Source: Mycolicibacterium sp. S2-37 (lineage in GTDB: Bacteria > Actinomycetota > Actinomycetes > Mycobacteriales > Mycobacteriaceae). Taken from it: a stretch of 64,000 nt of DNA. How positions within the stretch are numbered: the first letter of the stretch is position 1; every line of letters starts with the position of its first letter. Positions 37,251 to 46,910 of this stretch are shown here, in pieces. Location of the stretch: positions 1 to 64,000 of the forward strand of contig NZ_JAFEVR010000008.1 of assembly GCF_017352375.1 (NCBI RefSeq), written 5' to 3'. The translations under genes were made by a program, and so were the position numbers. A model generated the notes under the pieces. The model was not told the DNA's origin. It was given only the letters and a program-made list of their open reading frames with translations, and made no database searches.

Positions 37251-38729
37251 ATGGGCGAGAAATGCCTGGCCGAAGAACTGCGCTCACTGTTCCTGTTCGA
37301 GGCGCTCACCGACGAACAGCTCGCGACGCTCTGCGAGGACGGCCACATCGAGCACTTCCCCCCCGGCCCGCTGTGCCAGGAGGGTGACGAGGCCACCTGC
37401 TTCTACGTGCTGATCGACGGCGAGCTGGTGATGTCCAAGCGCTCCGGCGGCGTGGACATCGAGACCAACCGCACCTCACAGCGCGGCGTGTACTGCGGCG
37501 CCTGGTCGGCGTACGTGCCGGGCGAGGAGCACGTCTATCAGGCCTCGGTCCGGTTGACCAGACCGTCGAAGTTCTTCGTCCTCGACGCGGCCGCGTTCGC
37601 CAGGTTCATGCAGAGCCAGTTCCCGATGGCCGTGCACCTGCTCGAGGGCCACATGGTGGGCGGCCGCAGGCAGAGCCAGATCATCGGCCAGCGGGAGAAA
37701 TTGCTCGCGCTCGGTCAGCTCTCCGCCGGCCTGACCCACCAGCTCAACAACCCCGCGGCGGCCACCGCCCGCGCGGTCAGCGACCTGCAGGACCGGGTCG
37801 GCAAGATGCGCCACAAGCTGGCCATGCTCGCCGACGGCAAGTTCACCGCGGCGGCCCTGCGGACGCTGGTCAGCATCCAGGACGAGGTCGCCGAGCAGGT
37901 CGCCAAGTCCAAGAGTCAGGAACTCACCGCGCTGGAGACCTCGGACCGCGAAGATCAGATCAGCGACTGGCTCGAAGACCACGGCATCTCGGGCGGCTGG
38001 GACTATGCGCCGACGTTCGTGGAGGCGGGACTCGACGTCGACTGGCTGGAGCGGGTGTCGGCGTCGGTGGACGACGTCGATGCGACGGCGTCGCTGCAGG
38101 GCGCGATCGGCTGGCTGAAGTACACCATCGAGACCGAGCTGCTGATGAACCAGATCGCCGAGGCCAGCAAGCGGATCTCCGCGCTGCTGGCCGGCGCGAA
38201 GCAGTACTCGCAGATGGACCGCGCGCCCTACCAGAGCGCGAACGTCCACGAACTGATCCACAGCACACTGATGATGTTCGGCGGGAAGGTCGGCAAGGAC
38301 ACCCCGGTCAAGCTGATCTGGGAGAAGGACAAGACCCTGCCGGACCTGCTCTGCTACCCGGGCGATCTGAACCAGGTGTGGACCAACATCATCGACAACG
38401 CGATCCAGGCGATGAACGGCCACGGCACGTTGACGATCCGCACCACGTGGGAGAACGAGGCGATGGTGCGCGTCGAGATCTGCGACGACGGGCCCGGCAT
38501 CCCCAAGGACATCATCGAACGAATATTCACCCCGTTCTTCACCACCAAACCGTTCGGCGAGGGCACGGGCCTGGGCCTGGACCTGGCGTGGCGCATCGTC
38601 GTCGAGAAGCACGGCGGCAACCTGTCGGTGCAGTCGAAACCCGGTGACACCCGTTTCATCGTCTGCCTGCCGCTGCAGGCGCCCCCGCCGGACAGCGAAC
38701 CGCTCGAGAGTGGAAGCGCACCCGCATGA
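37251..38729 (+). CDS. Histidine kinase with N-terminal cyclic nucleotide-binding-like domain (second copy)
   Basis: 492 residues, paralogous to the preceding kinase along its whole length: cNMP-type domain (about 8–130), H-box GQLSAGLTHQLNNPAA (His163), ~130-residue insertion, N-box NQVWTNIIDNAIQAM, G1 DDGPGIP, G2 GTGLGLD. The acidic residue normally following the phospho-His is Gln164 here (Glu in the first copy), which may lower autophosphorylation. AAGGATCACC precedes the ATG at 37251. Likely product of a tandem duplication; the stop overlaps the next gene (ATGA). Confidence 0.9.
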   Translation: MGEKCLAEELRSLFLFEALTDEQLATLCEDGHIEHFPPGPLCQEGDEATCFYVLIDGELVMSKRSGGVDIETNRTSQRGVYCGAWSAYVPGEEHVYQASVRLTRPSKFFVLDAAAFARFMQSQFPMAVHLLEGHMVGGRRQSQIIGQREKLLALGQLSAGLTHQLNNPAAATARAVSDLQDRVGKMRHKLAMLADGKFTAAALRTLVSIQDEVAEQVAKSKSQELTALETSDREDQISDWLEDHGISGGWDYAPTFVEAGLDVDWLERVSASVDDVDATASLQGAIGWLKYTIETELLMNQIAEASKRISALLAGAKQYSQMDRAPYQSANVHELIHSTLMMFGGKVGKDTPVKLIWEKDKTLPDLLCYPGDLNQVWTNIIDNAIQAMNGHGTLTIRTTWENEAMVRVEICDDGPGIPKDIIERIFTPFFTTKPFGEGTGLGLDLAWRIVVEKHGGNLSVQSKPGDTRFIVCLPLQAPPPDSEPLESGSAPA

Positions 38730-39580
38730 CGAAACCCGACCTCGGCCGGTTCGGCGTGATGGGTCTGTACACCCAGTTCGCCGGGCTGTCCCCCCAGCAG
38801 CTGCGCGACATCGAGGCCCTCGGATACGGGGCGCTCTGGGCCGGCGGCTCACCACCGGCGGAACTCGACTGGGTGGAACCCATCCTCGAAGCCACCGAGA
38901 GCCTGCGACTGGCCACCGCGATCGTCAACATCTGGACCGCCGACGCCGGCCCGATCGCGGAGTCCTTCCACCGCATCGACCACGCCTATCCCGGCCGCTT
39001 CCTGCTCGGCATCGGCGTCGGTCACCCCGAGGCACATCAGGAGTACCGCAAGCCGTACGACGCGCTGACCGACTACCTCGACAAACTCGACGAATACGGC
39101 GTGCCGGCCGACCGCCGGGTGCTCGCCGCGCTGGGTCCGCAGGTGCTCAAACTGTCGGCCCGGCGCAGTGCGGGCGCACATCCCTATCTGTCCACCCCGG
39201 AGCACACCGCGGGGGCGCGGGAGCTGATCGGCCCGGAGGCGTTCCTGGCGCCCGAGCACAAGGTGGTGCTGACCACCGACACCGAGCGGGCCCGCGAGGT
39301 GGGGCGCCGGGCGCTGGCGATCTATCTCGACCTGGCCAATTACGTCAACAACTGGAAACGTCTCGGATTCGGCGATCAAGACGTCGCGAAACCGGGTAGT
39401 GACCGTCTGGTGGACGCGGTCGTCGCGTACGGCACACCGGAGGCCATCACGTCGCGGCTGAAGCAGCACATCGGCGCGGGCGCCGACCACGTACCGGTGC
39501 AGGTGCTGACCGGACCTGACAAGCTGGTGCCCGCACTGGCCGAACTGGCGGGCCCGTTGGGTCTGCACCAGCTGACCTGA
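38726..39580 (+). CDS. LLM-class F420-dependent oxidoreductase (TIGR03620-type), first copy
   Basis: 284 residues of the luciferase-like superfamily. Motifs typical of the group: GYGALWAGGSP, FHRIDHAYPGRFLLGIGVGHPE, LSARRSAGAHPYLSTPEHT, and ANYVNNWKRLGFGDQDVAKPGSD. An F420 cofactor is expected from the family. It overlaps the second kinase by 4 bp, so it belongs to the operon. Paralogue of the following gene. M. tuberculosis Rv3463, upstream of rmlB, is probably the counterpart of this pair. Confidence 0.88.
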   Translation: MTKPDLGRFGVMGLYTQFAGLSPQQLRDIEALGYGALWAGGSPPAELDWVEPILEATESLRLATAIVNIWTADAGPIAESFHRIDHAYPGRFLLGIGVGHPEAHQEYRKPYDALTDYLDKLDEYGVPADRRVLAALGPQVLKLSARRSAGAHPYLSTPEHTAGARELIGPEAFLAPEHKVVLTTDTERAREVGRRALAIYLDLANYVNNWKRLGFGDQDVAKPGSDRLVDAVVAYGTPEAITSRLKQHIGAGADHVPVQVLTGPDKLVPALAELAGPLGLHQLT

Positions 39581-39594
39581 GTGAAGGGACGGAC

Positions 39595-40458
39595 ATGACC
39601 GAAGGGGTTTCGCTCAAGCCAGGCCTCGGCCGCTACGGCGTGTGGACCGGCGGAGCGCCGAAGCCCGAGCAGGCGGCGGAGATCGAGAAGCTGGGCTACG
39701 GCGCCGTGTGGGTGGGCGGCTCCCCGGCCGCCGATCTGGCTTTCGTCGAGCCGATCCTGGAGCAGACCGAGCACCTGCAGGTCGCGACCGGAATCGTCAA
39801 CGTATGGGCGTCCCCGGCCGAGGAGGTCGCCGAGTCGTTCCACCGGATCGAGGACAAGTTCCCCAACCGGTTCCTGCTCGGCGTCGGCATCGGCCATCCC
39901 GAACACACCGAGGAGTACCGCAAGCCCTACGACGTGCTCGTCGAATACCTCGACAAGCTCGACACCGCCAAGGTCCCCACCAGCAGGCTCGTCGTCGCCG
40001 CACTGGGCCCGAAGGTGCTGCAGTTGGCGGCGCGCCGTAGCGCGGGCGCGCACCCCTATCTGACGACGCCCGAACACACCGGTCAGGCCCGCAACATCAT
40101 CGGACCGTCGGTGTTCCTGGCACCCGAGCACAAAGTCGTTCTCCGCGCCGATGGGGAAGACGCGATCGAAGAGGCGCGCGAGATCGGCCGCCAGTCCGTC
40201 GGCTTTTACCTCGACCTGAGCAACTACGTGAACAACTGGAAGCGGCTCGGGTTCACCGACGAGGACGTCAGCAAGCCGGGCAGCGACAAACTCATCGACG
40301 CGGTGGTCGCGCACGGCACTCCCGAGGCCGTCGCGGCCCGGCTCAACGAGCACCACGAGCGCGGCGCCGACCACGTGACGATTCAGGTACTGGGCGGTTG
40401 GGACAAACTGATTCCCACGCTCACCGAGCTGGCGGGTCCGCTGGGGCTGAAGGGCTGA
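39595..40458 (+). CDS. LLM-class F420-dependent oxidoreductase (TIGR03620-type), second copy
   Basis: 287 residues, clearly paralogous to the previous protein (GYGAVWVGGSP, FLLGVGIGHPEHTEEYRKPYD, LAARRSAGAHPYLTTPEHT, SNYVNNWKRLGFTDEDVSKPGSD). GAAGGGAC lies upstream of the ATG. It starts 14 nt after the first copy, and rmlB follows after 27 nt. Substrate unknown. Confidence 0.88.
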   Translation: MTEGVSLKPGLGRYGVWTGGAPKPEQAAEIEKLGYGAVWVGGSPAADLAFVEPILEQTEHLQVATGIVNVWASPAEEVAESFHRIEDKFPNRFLLGVGIGHPEHTEEYRKPYDVLVEYLDKLDTAKVPTSRLVVAALGPKVLQLAARRSAGAHPYLTTPEHTGQARNIIGPSVFLAPEHKVVLRADGEDAIEEAREIGRQSVGFYLDLSNYVNNWKRLGFTDEDVSKPGSDKLIDAVVAHGTPEAVAARLNEHHERGADHVTIQVLGGWDKLIPTLTELAGPLGLKG

Positions 40459-41481
<1,023 letters not shown>

Positions 41482-41590
41482 GCGTGCTGTCCGCATCAGG
41501 CGCGGGCTGTTTCGTGAAATAGGCGACGTTCGGTCCGGCGGCGATGCAGCATGTATGCACCATTGTCCGAACGCTCACCGAGGAGACCCG

Positions 41591-41662
41591 ATGGATCCGC
41601 AGATCGACCGCGACGAAGACCGCGACGAGGACCAGCAGGAACAGGACCTGTTGCCCTCCTGA
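41591..41662 (+). CDS. 23-residue acidic peptide coupled to the dioxygenase gene
   Basis: ATG 41591 is preceded by GAGGAG at good spacing and encodes MDPQIDRDEDRDEDQQEQ followed by DLLPS. The stop overlaps the next ATG (TGATG, 41660–41664), the mark of translational coupling. The peptide is Asp/Glu/Gln-rich, without Cys. It could be a coupling leader ORF, or a small functional peptide or precursor. Only the start signal and coupling are seen; function is unknown. Confidence 0.5.
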   Translation: MDPQIDRDEDRDEDQQEQDLLPS

Positions 41663-42537
41663 TGGCCGGCGACTCATCGACCGCCCGCCACGTCGGCGAG
41701 ATCGAGGAGTTCGGCTACACCGTCGTCGAGAACGTTCTCGACGCCGCTGCGGTCGACGCGTATCTCGCTGATACGCGTCGGCTGGAGCGGGAACTACCGA
41801 CGGTGATCGCGAATTCGACCACCGTCGTCAAGGGATTTCCCCGTCCCGGGCACGCACCGCTCGCCGGTGCCGACCACGACTGGGTACGGATCGACAACCT
41901 GCTCCTGCACGGCGCCCGGTACGAAGCACTTCCGGTGAACCCGCGACTGCTGCCGGTCGTCGAGGGCGTTCTCGGGCGTGACTGCCTGCTCTCGTGGTTC
42001 ATGACCAGCAACCAGTTGCCGGGCGCGGTCGAGCAGCGTCTGCACAGCGACGACGAGATGTATCCGATTCCGCGACCGCACCAGCCGCTGCTGTGCAACG
42101 CACTGATCGCGCTGTGCGACTTCACCGACGACAACGGGGCCACCCGCGTCGTACCGGGCACCCACCGGGTGGCGGAGAAGCCGTCCGAACCGTATCCGGC
42201 GAGCATCCCGGTGGAGATGAAGGCGGGTGACGCGCTGCTGTGGAACGGCAGCCTATGGCATACCGCCGGGGCGAATCGAACGTCACAGCCGCGACCCGCG
42301 CTGACCGTGAACTACTGTGCCGGCTTCCTGCGCCAGCAGATCAACCAGCAACTGAGCATCCCGCGAGCGCTGGTGCGGCGCCTGGACCCTCGGCTGCGCG
42401 AGCTGATCGGTTACGGCCTGTTCGCGGGCAAAATGGGCCGGATCGACTGGCGGCCGCCGGCCGACTATCTCGGATCGGAGGAGCATCCGTTCCTCGACTC
42501 GGTGCGCGACCGCTTGGACCGCCCCGTCACGATCTGA
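41662..42537 (+). CDS. Phytanoyl-CoA dioxygenase (PhyH)-family Fe(II)/2-oxoglutarate enzyme
   Basis: 291 residues. PhyH-family hydroxylases use a His-x-Asp…His iron site and an Arg for 2-oxoglutarate. Here QRLHSDDEM supplies His-x-Asp, SLWHTAGANRT the distal His, and RPALTVNY the Arg region. The N-terminus EIEEFGYTVVENVLDAAAVDAYL is typical of the family. Substrate unknown; such enzymes act on fatty acyl chains or secondary metabolites. ATG 41662 is overlapped by the small-peptide stop. The 3' end overlaps the convergent MFS gene by 11 bp. Confidence 0.82.
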   Translation: MAGDSSTARHVGEIEEFGYTVVENVLDAAAVDAYLADTRRLERELPTVIANSTTVVKGFPRPGHAPLAGADHDWVRIDNLLLHGARYEALPVNPRLLPVVEGVLGRDCLLSWFMTSNQLPGAVEQRLHSDDEMYPIPRPHQPLLCNALIALCDFTDDNGATRVVPGTHRVAEKPSEPYPASIPVEMKAGDALLWNGSLWHTAGANRTSQPRPALTVNYCAGFLRQQINQQLSIPRALVRRLDPRLRELIGYGLFAGKMGRIDWRPPADYLGSEEHPFLDSVRDRLDRPVTI

Positions 42538-44014
42538 GGAGTTCCTGTCTGGGCAGCCGCAGGGCTAGGAGCAGCGCGACGGCGGTGATGGCGGCCGCGA
42601 CCGCGATGGTGGCCGCGGCGCCGTCGGTGGTCGCCGCGGCGAGCACGTCGGCGTCGTGCACCGCCAGCCGCTGGTGGGACAGAATCCCCAGGTTGCGCGC
42701 CGACGGGCCGGCGACATCGCTGAACACGGCGGTCAGCACGCCCGCACCGAGTGCGCCGGCCAGAAGCCGGAACGCACTCTGCACGCCTCCGGCGACGGCG
42801 GAATCCGCGTCTGCGACCTCGCGATAGGACACGTTGACCAACCGCGCGTACGCGATCCCCCAGGCCACCCCGTAGGCGACGAGGACCGCCGCAATCGCCG
42901 CCAGCGGCGTGTTCCGGGACAGCAGCGGAAGCAGTGCGAGCAACAGCAGCGGCAGTACCGCCAGCGCGTATCTCGCGACGGTGAGATCGTCGAGATGGCG
43001 GGACAGCAGCGTCGCCGCCGGTCCACTGAGCACCGCGCCGACGCCATAGCAGGCCAGTACGAGGCCCACCCCGAGTTCCCCGACGCCGAGCGCAGCACCC
43101 AGGACGAGCGGCAGGACCAGCTGGAACCCGGTGTCGCCGACGGACATGAACGCCGAACTCATCGTCGCCAGGCGGAACGATCGGTGCCGGAACAGGTGCG
43201 GTGGCGCGATCGCCTCGAGTCGCCGTCGGCTGCGACTGCGCTGCACGACGGCGAACGCCACGGCCGCCGCGACGCCGATGCCGAAGAGCATTACCGCGGG
43301 AAGGAGCCGGTCACCGAGTCCGCCGCCGAGATCCACCGCCAGCGCCAGGCAGCCCGCGGACACGGCCAGCAGCAGCGCACCCCCGGCGTCGAGGCCGGCG
43401 AGCGGCCGCCGTTCGTTCTCGGGGACCGTCAGGGCGATCCCGGCCGCGGCCAGCAGCCCGAGTGGCACAGCACCCAGGAAGGCCCAGCGCCAGCTGATGG
43501 AGCTGGCCGCCGCCGCACCACCGATCAGCGGCCCCAGCACCGCCGCCGCACCGATCGCCGCCGCCCACATCCCGAAGGCGCGTTCACGCCGCGGCCCGCG
43601 CAGCGGATAGAGCGCATTGAGCACCCCGAGTCCGCTCGGCAGCGTCGCCGCCAAGGCGAGTCCGGCCAGCACCCGACCGACGAAGAACGACGGCAGATTC
43701 CAGGCGACACCGCTGAGCACGCTCGCGGCCACGAACAGGGCTGCCGCCCCGAGCAGGATGCGGCGCCGCCCGAGCAGGTCGCCGAGCTTGCCGAAGAGCA
43801 CCATGAAGGCCGCGGCGGCGGCGAAGTAACTGGTGAAGGCCAGACCGAGGTCGGAGACGGTGAGCCCGAGGTCGTGGGTGAGGGCGGGGATGACAGCGTC
43901 GGCGATGGTGAAGTCGCTGATGGCCAGGGTCACGGTCAGCAGCACGAACCCGTACCCCACGGACGGTCGCGCCACCGCGCTGCGGCGCCGCCCCGCCTGC
44001 CTCATCTGCACCAT
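42527..44014 (-). CDS. MFS transporter of the DHA2 (drug:H+ antiporter) type
   Basis: 495 residues with about 14 hydrophobic helices. The MFS motif A appears as GKLGDLLGRRRILL after helix 2, and the motif-C-like segment LGPLIGGAAAASSISWRWAF follows helix 5, as in DHA2 efflux pumps. Start ATG 44014 is the longest plausible; ATG 44005 is possible. It is convergent with the dioxygenase gene and divergent from mmsA. Probably exports a hydrophobic compound. Confidence 0.9.
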   Translation of the reverse strand: MVQMRQAGRRRSAVARPSVGYGFVLLTVTLAISDFTIADAVIPALTHDLGLTVSDLGLAFTSYFAAAAAFMVLFGKLGDLLGRRRILLGAAALFVAASVLSGVAWNLPSFFVGRVLAGLALAATLPSGLGVLNALYPLRGPRRERAFGMWAAAIGAAAVLGPLIGGAAAASSISWRWAFLGAVPLGLLAAAGIALTVPENERRPLAGLDAGGALLLAVSAGCLALAVDLGGGLGDRLLPAVMLFGIGVAAAVAFAVVQRSRSRRRLEAIAPPHLFRHRSFRLATMSSAFMSVGDTGFQLVLPLVLGAALGVGELGVGLVLACYGVGAVLSGPAATLLSRHLDDLTVARYALAVLPLLLLALLPLLSRNTPLAAIAAVLVAYGVAWGIAYARLVNVSYREVADADSAVAGGVQSAFRLLAGALGAGVLTAVFSDVAGPSARNLGILSHQRLAVHDADVLAAATTDGAAATIAVAAAITAVALLLALRLPRQELLRS

Positions 44015-44104
44015 TGCATCATCCAGGTGCGGCGTGCCCGGGTGACCGGCAACCCGCGCGTCGGCCGGGGAGCGGTGCTGGCGGCACGGACCGCGCTGGG
44101 CCCC

Positions 44105-44141
44105 TTGTCAACGCCCACCCGCAGTTACTAGGATCTCCTAG
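44105..44141 (+). promoter_or_regulatory. mmsA promoter overlapped by an inverted-repeat operator
   Basis: TTGTCA (44105–44110), 18-bp spacer, TAGGAT (44129–44134). The −10 lies inside CTAGGATCTCCTAG (44128–44141), whose arms CTAGGA/TCCTAG are inverted around TC; a further CTAG follows at 44147–44150. A repressor here would shut the valine operon. The cognate regulator is not identified in the window. Confidence 0.6.
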
Positions 44142-44164
44142 TATCTCTAGGCGAGGGGCGTGAC

Positions 44165-45685
44165 ATGACCAGGACAATCCAGCACTTCATCAATGGCAAG
44201 CGCAGCGACGGCCAGTCCGGCCGGTCCGCCGACGTGTTGAACCCCAGCACCGGGCAGGTGCAGGCCCAGGTGCGGCTGGGGTCGCGCGCCGACGTGCACA
44301 CCGCGGTCGCCGGGGCCGTAGAGGCCCAGCGGGAGTGGGCGGCGTGGAATCCGCAGCGCCGCGCGCGGGTGATGATGCGGTTCATCGAGCTGGTCAACCA
44401 GAACATCGAAGAGCTGGCCGAACTACTGTCCCTCGAGCACGGCAAGACCGTCCCCGACTCCAAGGGCGACATCCAGCGCGGCATCGAGGTCATCGAGTTC
44501 GCCATCGGCATCCCGCACCTCATCAAGGGTGAATACACCGAGGGTGCGGGTACCGGCATCGACGTCTACTCGATGCGCCAGCCGCTCGGTGTGGTCGCCG
44601 GCATCACCCCGTTCAACTTTCCCGCGATGATTCCGCTGTGGAAGGCCGGCCCCGCGTTGGCGTGCGGTAACGCGTTCGTCCTCAAGCCCTCCGAACGCGA
44701 TCCGTCGGTCCCGGTCCGGCTGGCCGAGCTGTTCCTCGAGGCCGGTCTGCCGCCGGGTGTGTTCCAGGTGGTGCACGGTGACAAGGAGGCCGTCGACGCC
44801 ATCCTCGAGCATCCGGACATCCAGGCCGTCGGATTCGTCGGCAGCTCCGACATCGCGCAGTACATCTACGCCGGGGCCGCCGCCAACGGTAAGCGGGCCC
44901 AGTGCTTCGGCGGCGCCAAGAACCACATGATCGTGATGCCCGACGCCGACCTCGACCAGGCCGTCGACGCACTGATCGGCGCCGGCTACGGCAGCGCCGG
45001 GGAGCGGTGCATGGCGATCAGCGTGGCCGTGCCCGTCGGCGAGGAGACGGCAAACCGCCTGCGCAACAAGCTCGTCGAACGGGTCAACAACCTGCGCGTC
45101 GGCCACAGCCTCGATCCGAAGGCCGACTACGGCCCGCTGGTCACCGAGGCCGCGCTCAACCGGGTCCGCGACTACATCGGCCAGGGCGTCGAAGCCGGCG
45201 CCGAAGCGGTGGTCGACGGCCGCGAGCGCGCCAGCAACGAACTGCAGTTCGGCGACGAGAGCCTCGAGGGCGGCTACTTCATCGGCCCCACCCTGTTCGA
45301 CCACGTCACTCCGGACATGTCGATCTACCGCGACGAGATCTTCGGACCGGTGCTGTGCATCGTCCGCGCCAACACCTACCAGGAGGCGCTGGCACTGCCC
45401 ACCGAGCACGAGTACGGCAACGGCGTGGCGATCTTCACCCGCGACGGCGACACCGCCCGTGATTTCGTCGCCAAGGTCCAGGTCGGCATGGTGGGCGTCA
45501 ACGTGCCCATCCCGGTTCCGGTGTCCTACCACACCTTCGGTGGCTGGAAGCGGTCCGGATTCGGTGATCTCAACCAGCACGGGCCGCACTCGATCCTGTT
45601 CTACACCAAGACCAAGACCGTCACCCAGCGCTGGCCGTCGGGCATCAAAGACGGCGCGGAGTTCGTCATCCCCACGATGAACTAG
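44165..45685 (+). CDS. mmsA: CoA-acylating methylmalonate-semialdehyde dehydrogenase
   Basis: Oxidises methylmalonate semialdehyde to propionyl-CoA with NAD and CoA, the last step of valine degradation. 506 residues, ALDH fold: Asn in TPFNFPAMIPLWK, catalytic Cys282 in YGSAGERCMAIS, Glu/Arg block RDEIFGPVLCIVR, C-terminal GGWKRSGFGDLNQHG. First of three genes mmsA–fadE9–mmsB, as Rv0753c–Rv0752c–Rv0751c in M. tuberculosis, controlled by the palindrome-overlapped promoter at 44105–44141. Confidence 0.96.
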   Translation: MTRTIQHFINGKRSDGQSGRSADVLNPSTGQVQAQVRLGSRADVHTAVAGAVEAQREWAAWNPQRRARVMMRFIELVNQNIEELAELLSLEHGKTVPDSKGDIQRGIEVIEFAIGIPHLIKGEYTEGAGTGIDVYSMRQPLGVVAGITPFNFPAMIPLWKAGPALACGNAFVLKPSERDPSVPVRLAELFLEAGLPPGVFQVVHGDKEAVDAILEHPDIQAVGFVGSSDIAQYIYAGAAANGKRAQCFGGAKNHMIVMPDADLDQAVDALIGAGYGSAGERCMAISVAVPVGEETANRLRNKLVERVNNLRVGHSLDPKADYGPLVTEAALNRVRDYIGQGVEAGAEAVVDGRERASNELQFGDESLEGGYFIGPTLFDHVTPDMSIYRDEIFGPVLCIVRANTYQEALALPTEHEYGNGVAIFTRDGDTARDFVAKVQVGMVGVNVPIPVPVSYHTFGGWKRSGFGDLNQHGPHSILFYTKTKTVTQRWPSGIKDGAEFVIPTMN

Positions 45686-45692
45686 GCCGGCA

Positions 45693-46859
45693 GTGGACTA
45701 TTTCGGTCTCGACGAGGACGAACGGGTCATCGCAGAGACGGCGGAGGCGTTCGCCGCAAAACGACTGGCGCCCAACGCGTTGGAGTGGGACCGCACGCAC
45801 CACTTCCCGACCGACGTGTTGCGCGAGGCCGCCGAACTCGGTATGGCGGCCATCTACTGTCGCGAGGACGCCGGCGGTAGCGGTCTGCGACGCATCGACG
45901 CCGTCCGCATCTTCGAGATGCTGGCAGCCGCGGATCCGACGGTCGCGGCGTTCCTGTCGATCCACAACATGTGTGCGTGGATGGTCGACGTCTACGGCTC
46001 CGAGGAGCAGCGCACGACGTGGGCGCCGCGGCTGGCGTCGATGGAATCGATTGCGAGCTACTGCCTGACCGAACCCGGGGCGGGCTCCGACGCGAGCGCG
46101 CTGCGCACCCGTGCGGTCAAGGACGGCGACCACTACCGGCTCGACGGGGTGAAGCAGTTCATCTCCGGTGCGGGCAGCTCCGACGTGTACATCGTGATGG
46201 CTCGCACCGGCAGCGAAGGCCCGAAGGGAATCTCGGCGTTCGTGGTCGAGAAGGACACGCCGGGACTGAGTTTCGGCGCCGATGAGGAAAAGATGGGCTG
46301 GAACGCCCAGCCCACCGCCCAGGTGATCCTCGAGGGTGCGCGGGTACCGGCGGAGAACATGCTCGGCGGTGAAGCCGGTGCGGGCAAGGGTTTCGGTATC
46401 GCGATGAACGGCCTCAATGGCGGCCGCATCAACATCGCGGCGTGTTCGCTCGGCGGCGCCCAGACCGCCTACGACAAGGCGGCGAGTTACGTGGCCGACC
46501 GGCAGGCGTTCGGCGGGTCGCTGCTCGACGAGCCGACCATCCGGTTCGCCCTGGCCGATATGGCCACCGCCCTGCAGACGTCGCGGACACTGCTGTGGCG
46601 CGCGGCCACCGCGCTGGACAACGGCCATCCCGACAAGGTCGAGCTCTGCGCGATGGCCAAGCGCTACGTCACCGACGCCTGCTTCGAAGTGGCCGATCAG
46701 GCGCTGCAACTGCACGGCGGATACGGCTACCTCCGCGAGTACGGCATCGAGAAGATCGTGCGGGATCTGCGAGTGCACCGGATCCTCGAGGGATCCAACG
46801 AGATCATGCGCGTGGTGATCGGACGGGCGGCCGCGGGCCGTGCCCGCAATCCAGCGTGA
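45693..46859 (+). CDS. Acyl-CoA dehydrogenase, probable isobutyryl-CoA dehydrogenase (FadE9-like)
   Basis: 388 residues, FAD enzyme of the acyl-CoA dehydrogenase family. FAD/substrate signature SYCLTEPGAGSDASALRTRAV, C-terminal LHGGYGYLREYGIEKIVRDLRVHRILEGSNEIMR with catalytic Glu366. Set between mmsA and mmsB, isobutyryl-CoA is the obvious substrate, matching FadE9 (Rv0752c). GTG 45693, 7 nt after the mmsA stop. Confidence 0.92.
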   Translation: MDYFGLDEDERVIAETAEAFAAKRLAPNALEWDRTHHFPTDVLREAAELGMAAIYCREDAGGSGLRRIDAVRIFEMLAAADPTVAAFLSIHNMCAWMVDVYGSEEQRTTWAPRLASMESIASYCLTEPGAGSDASALRTRAVKDGDHYRLDGVKQFISGAGSSDVYIVMARTGSEGPKGISAFVVEKDTPGLSFGADEEKMGWNAQPTAQVILEGARVPAENMLGGEAGAGKGFGIAMNGLNGGRINIAACSLGGAQTAYDKAASYVADRQAFGGSLLDEPTIRFALADMATALQTSRTLLWRAATALDNGHPDKVELCAMAKRYVTDACFEVADQALQLHGGYGYLREYGIEKIVRDLRVHRILEGSNEIMRVVIGRAAAGRARNPA

Positions 46860-46910
46860 GCGGGCCGTGCCCGCGCATCGGCCTGGTAGTACCGGCAGAA
46901 GGGAAGACAC

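Noticed and set aside
42656..44131. 491-codon plus-strand open frame opposite the MFS gene
   Set aside because: Gln/Arg/Glu-rich antisense of a membrane protein; the MFS motifs lie on the other strand.
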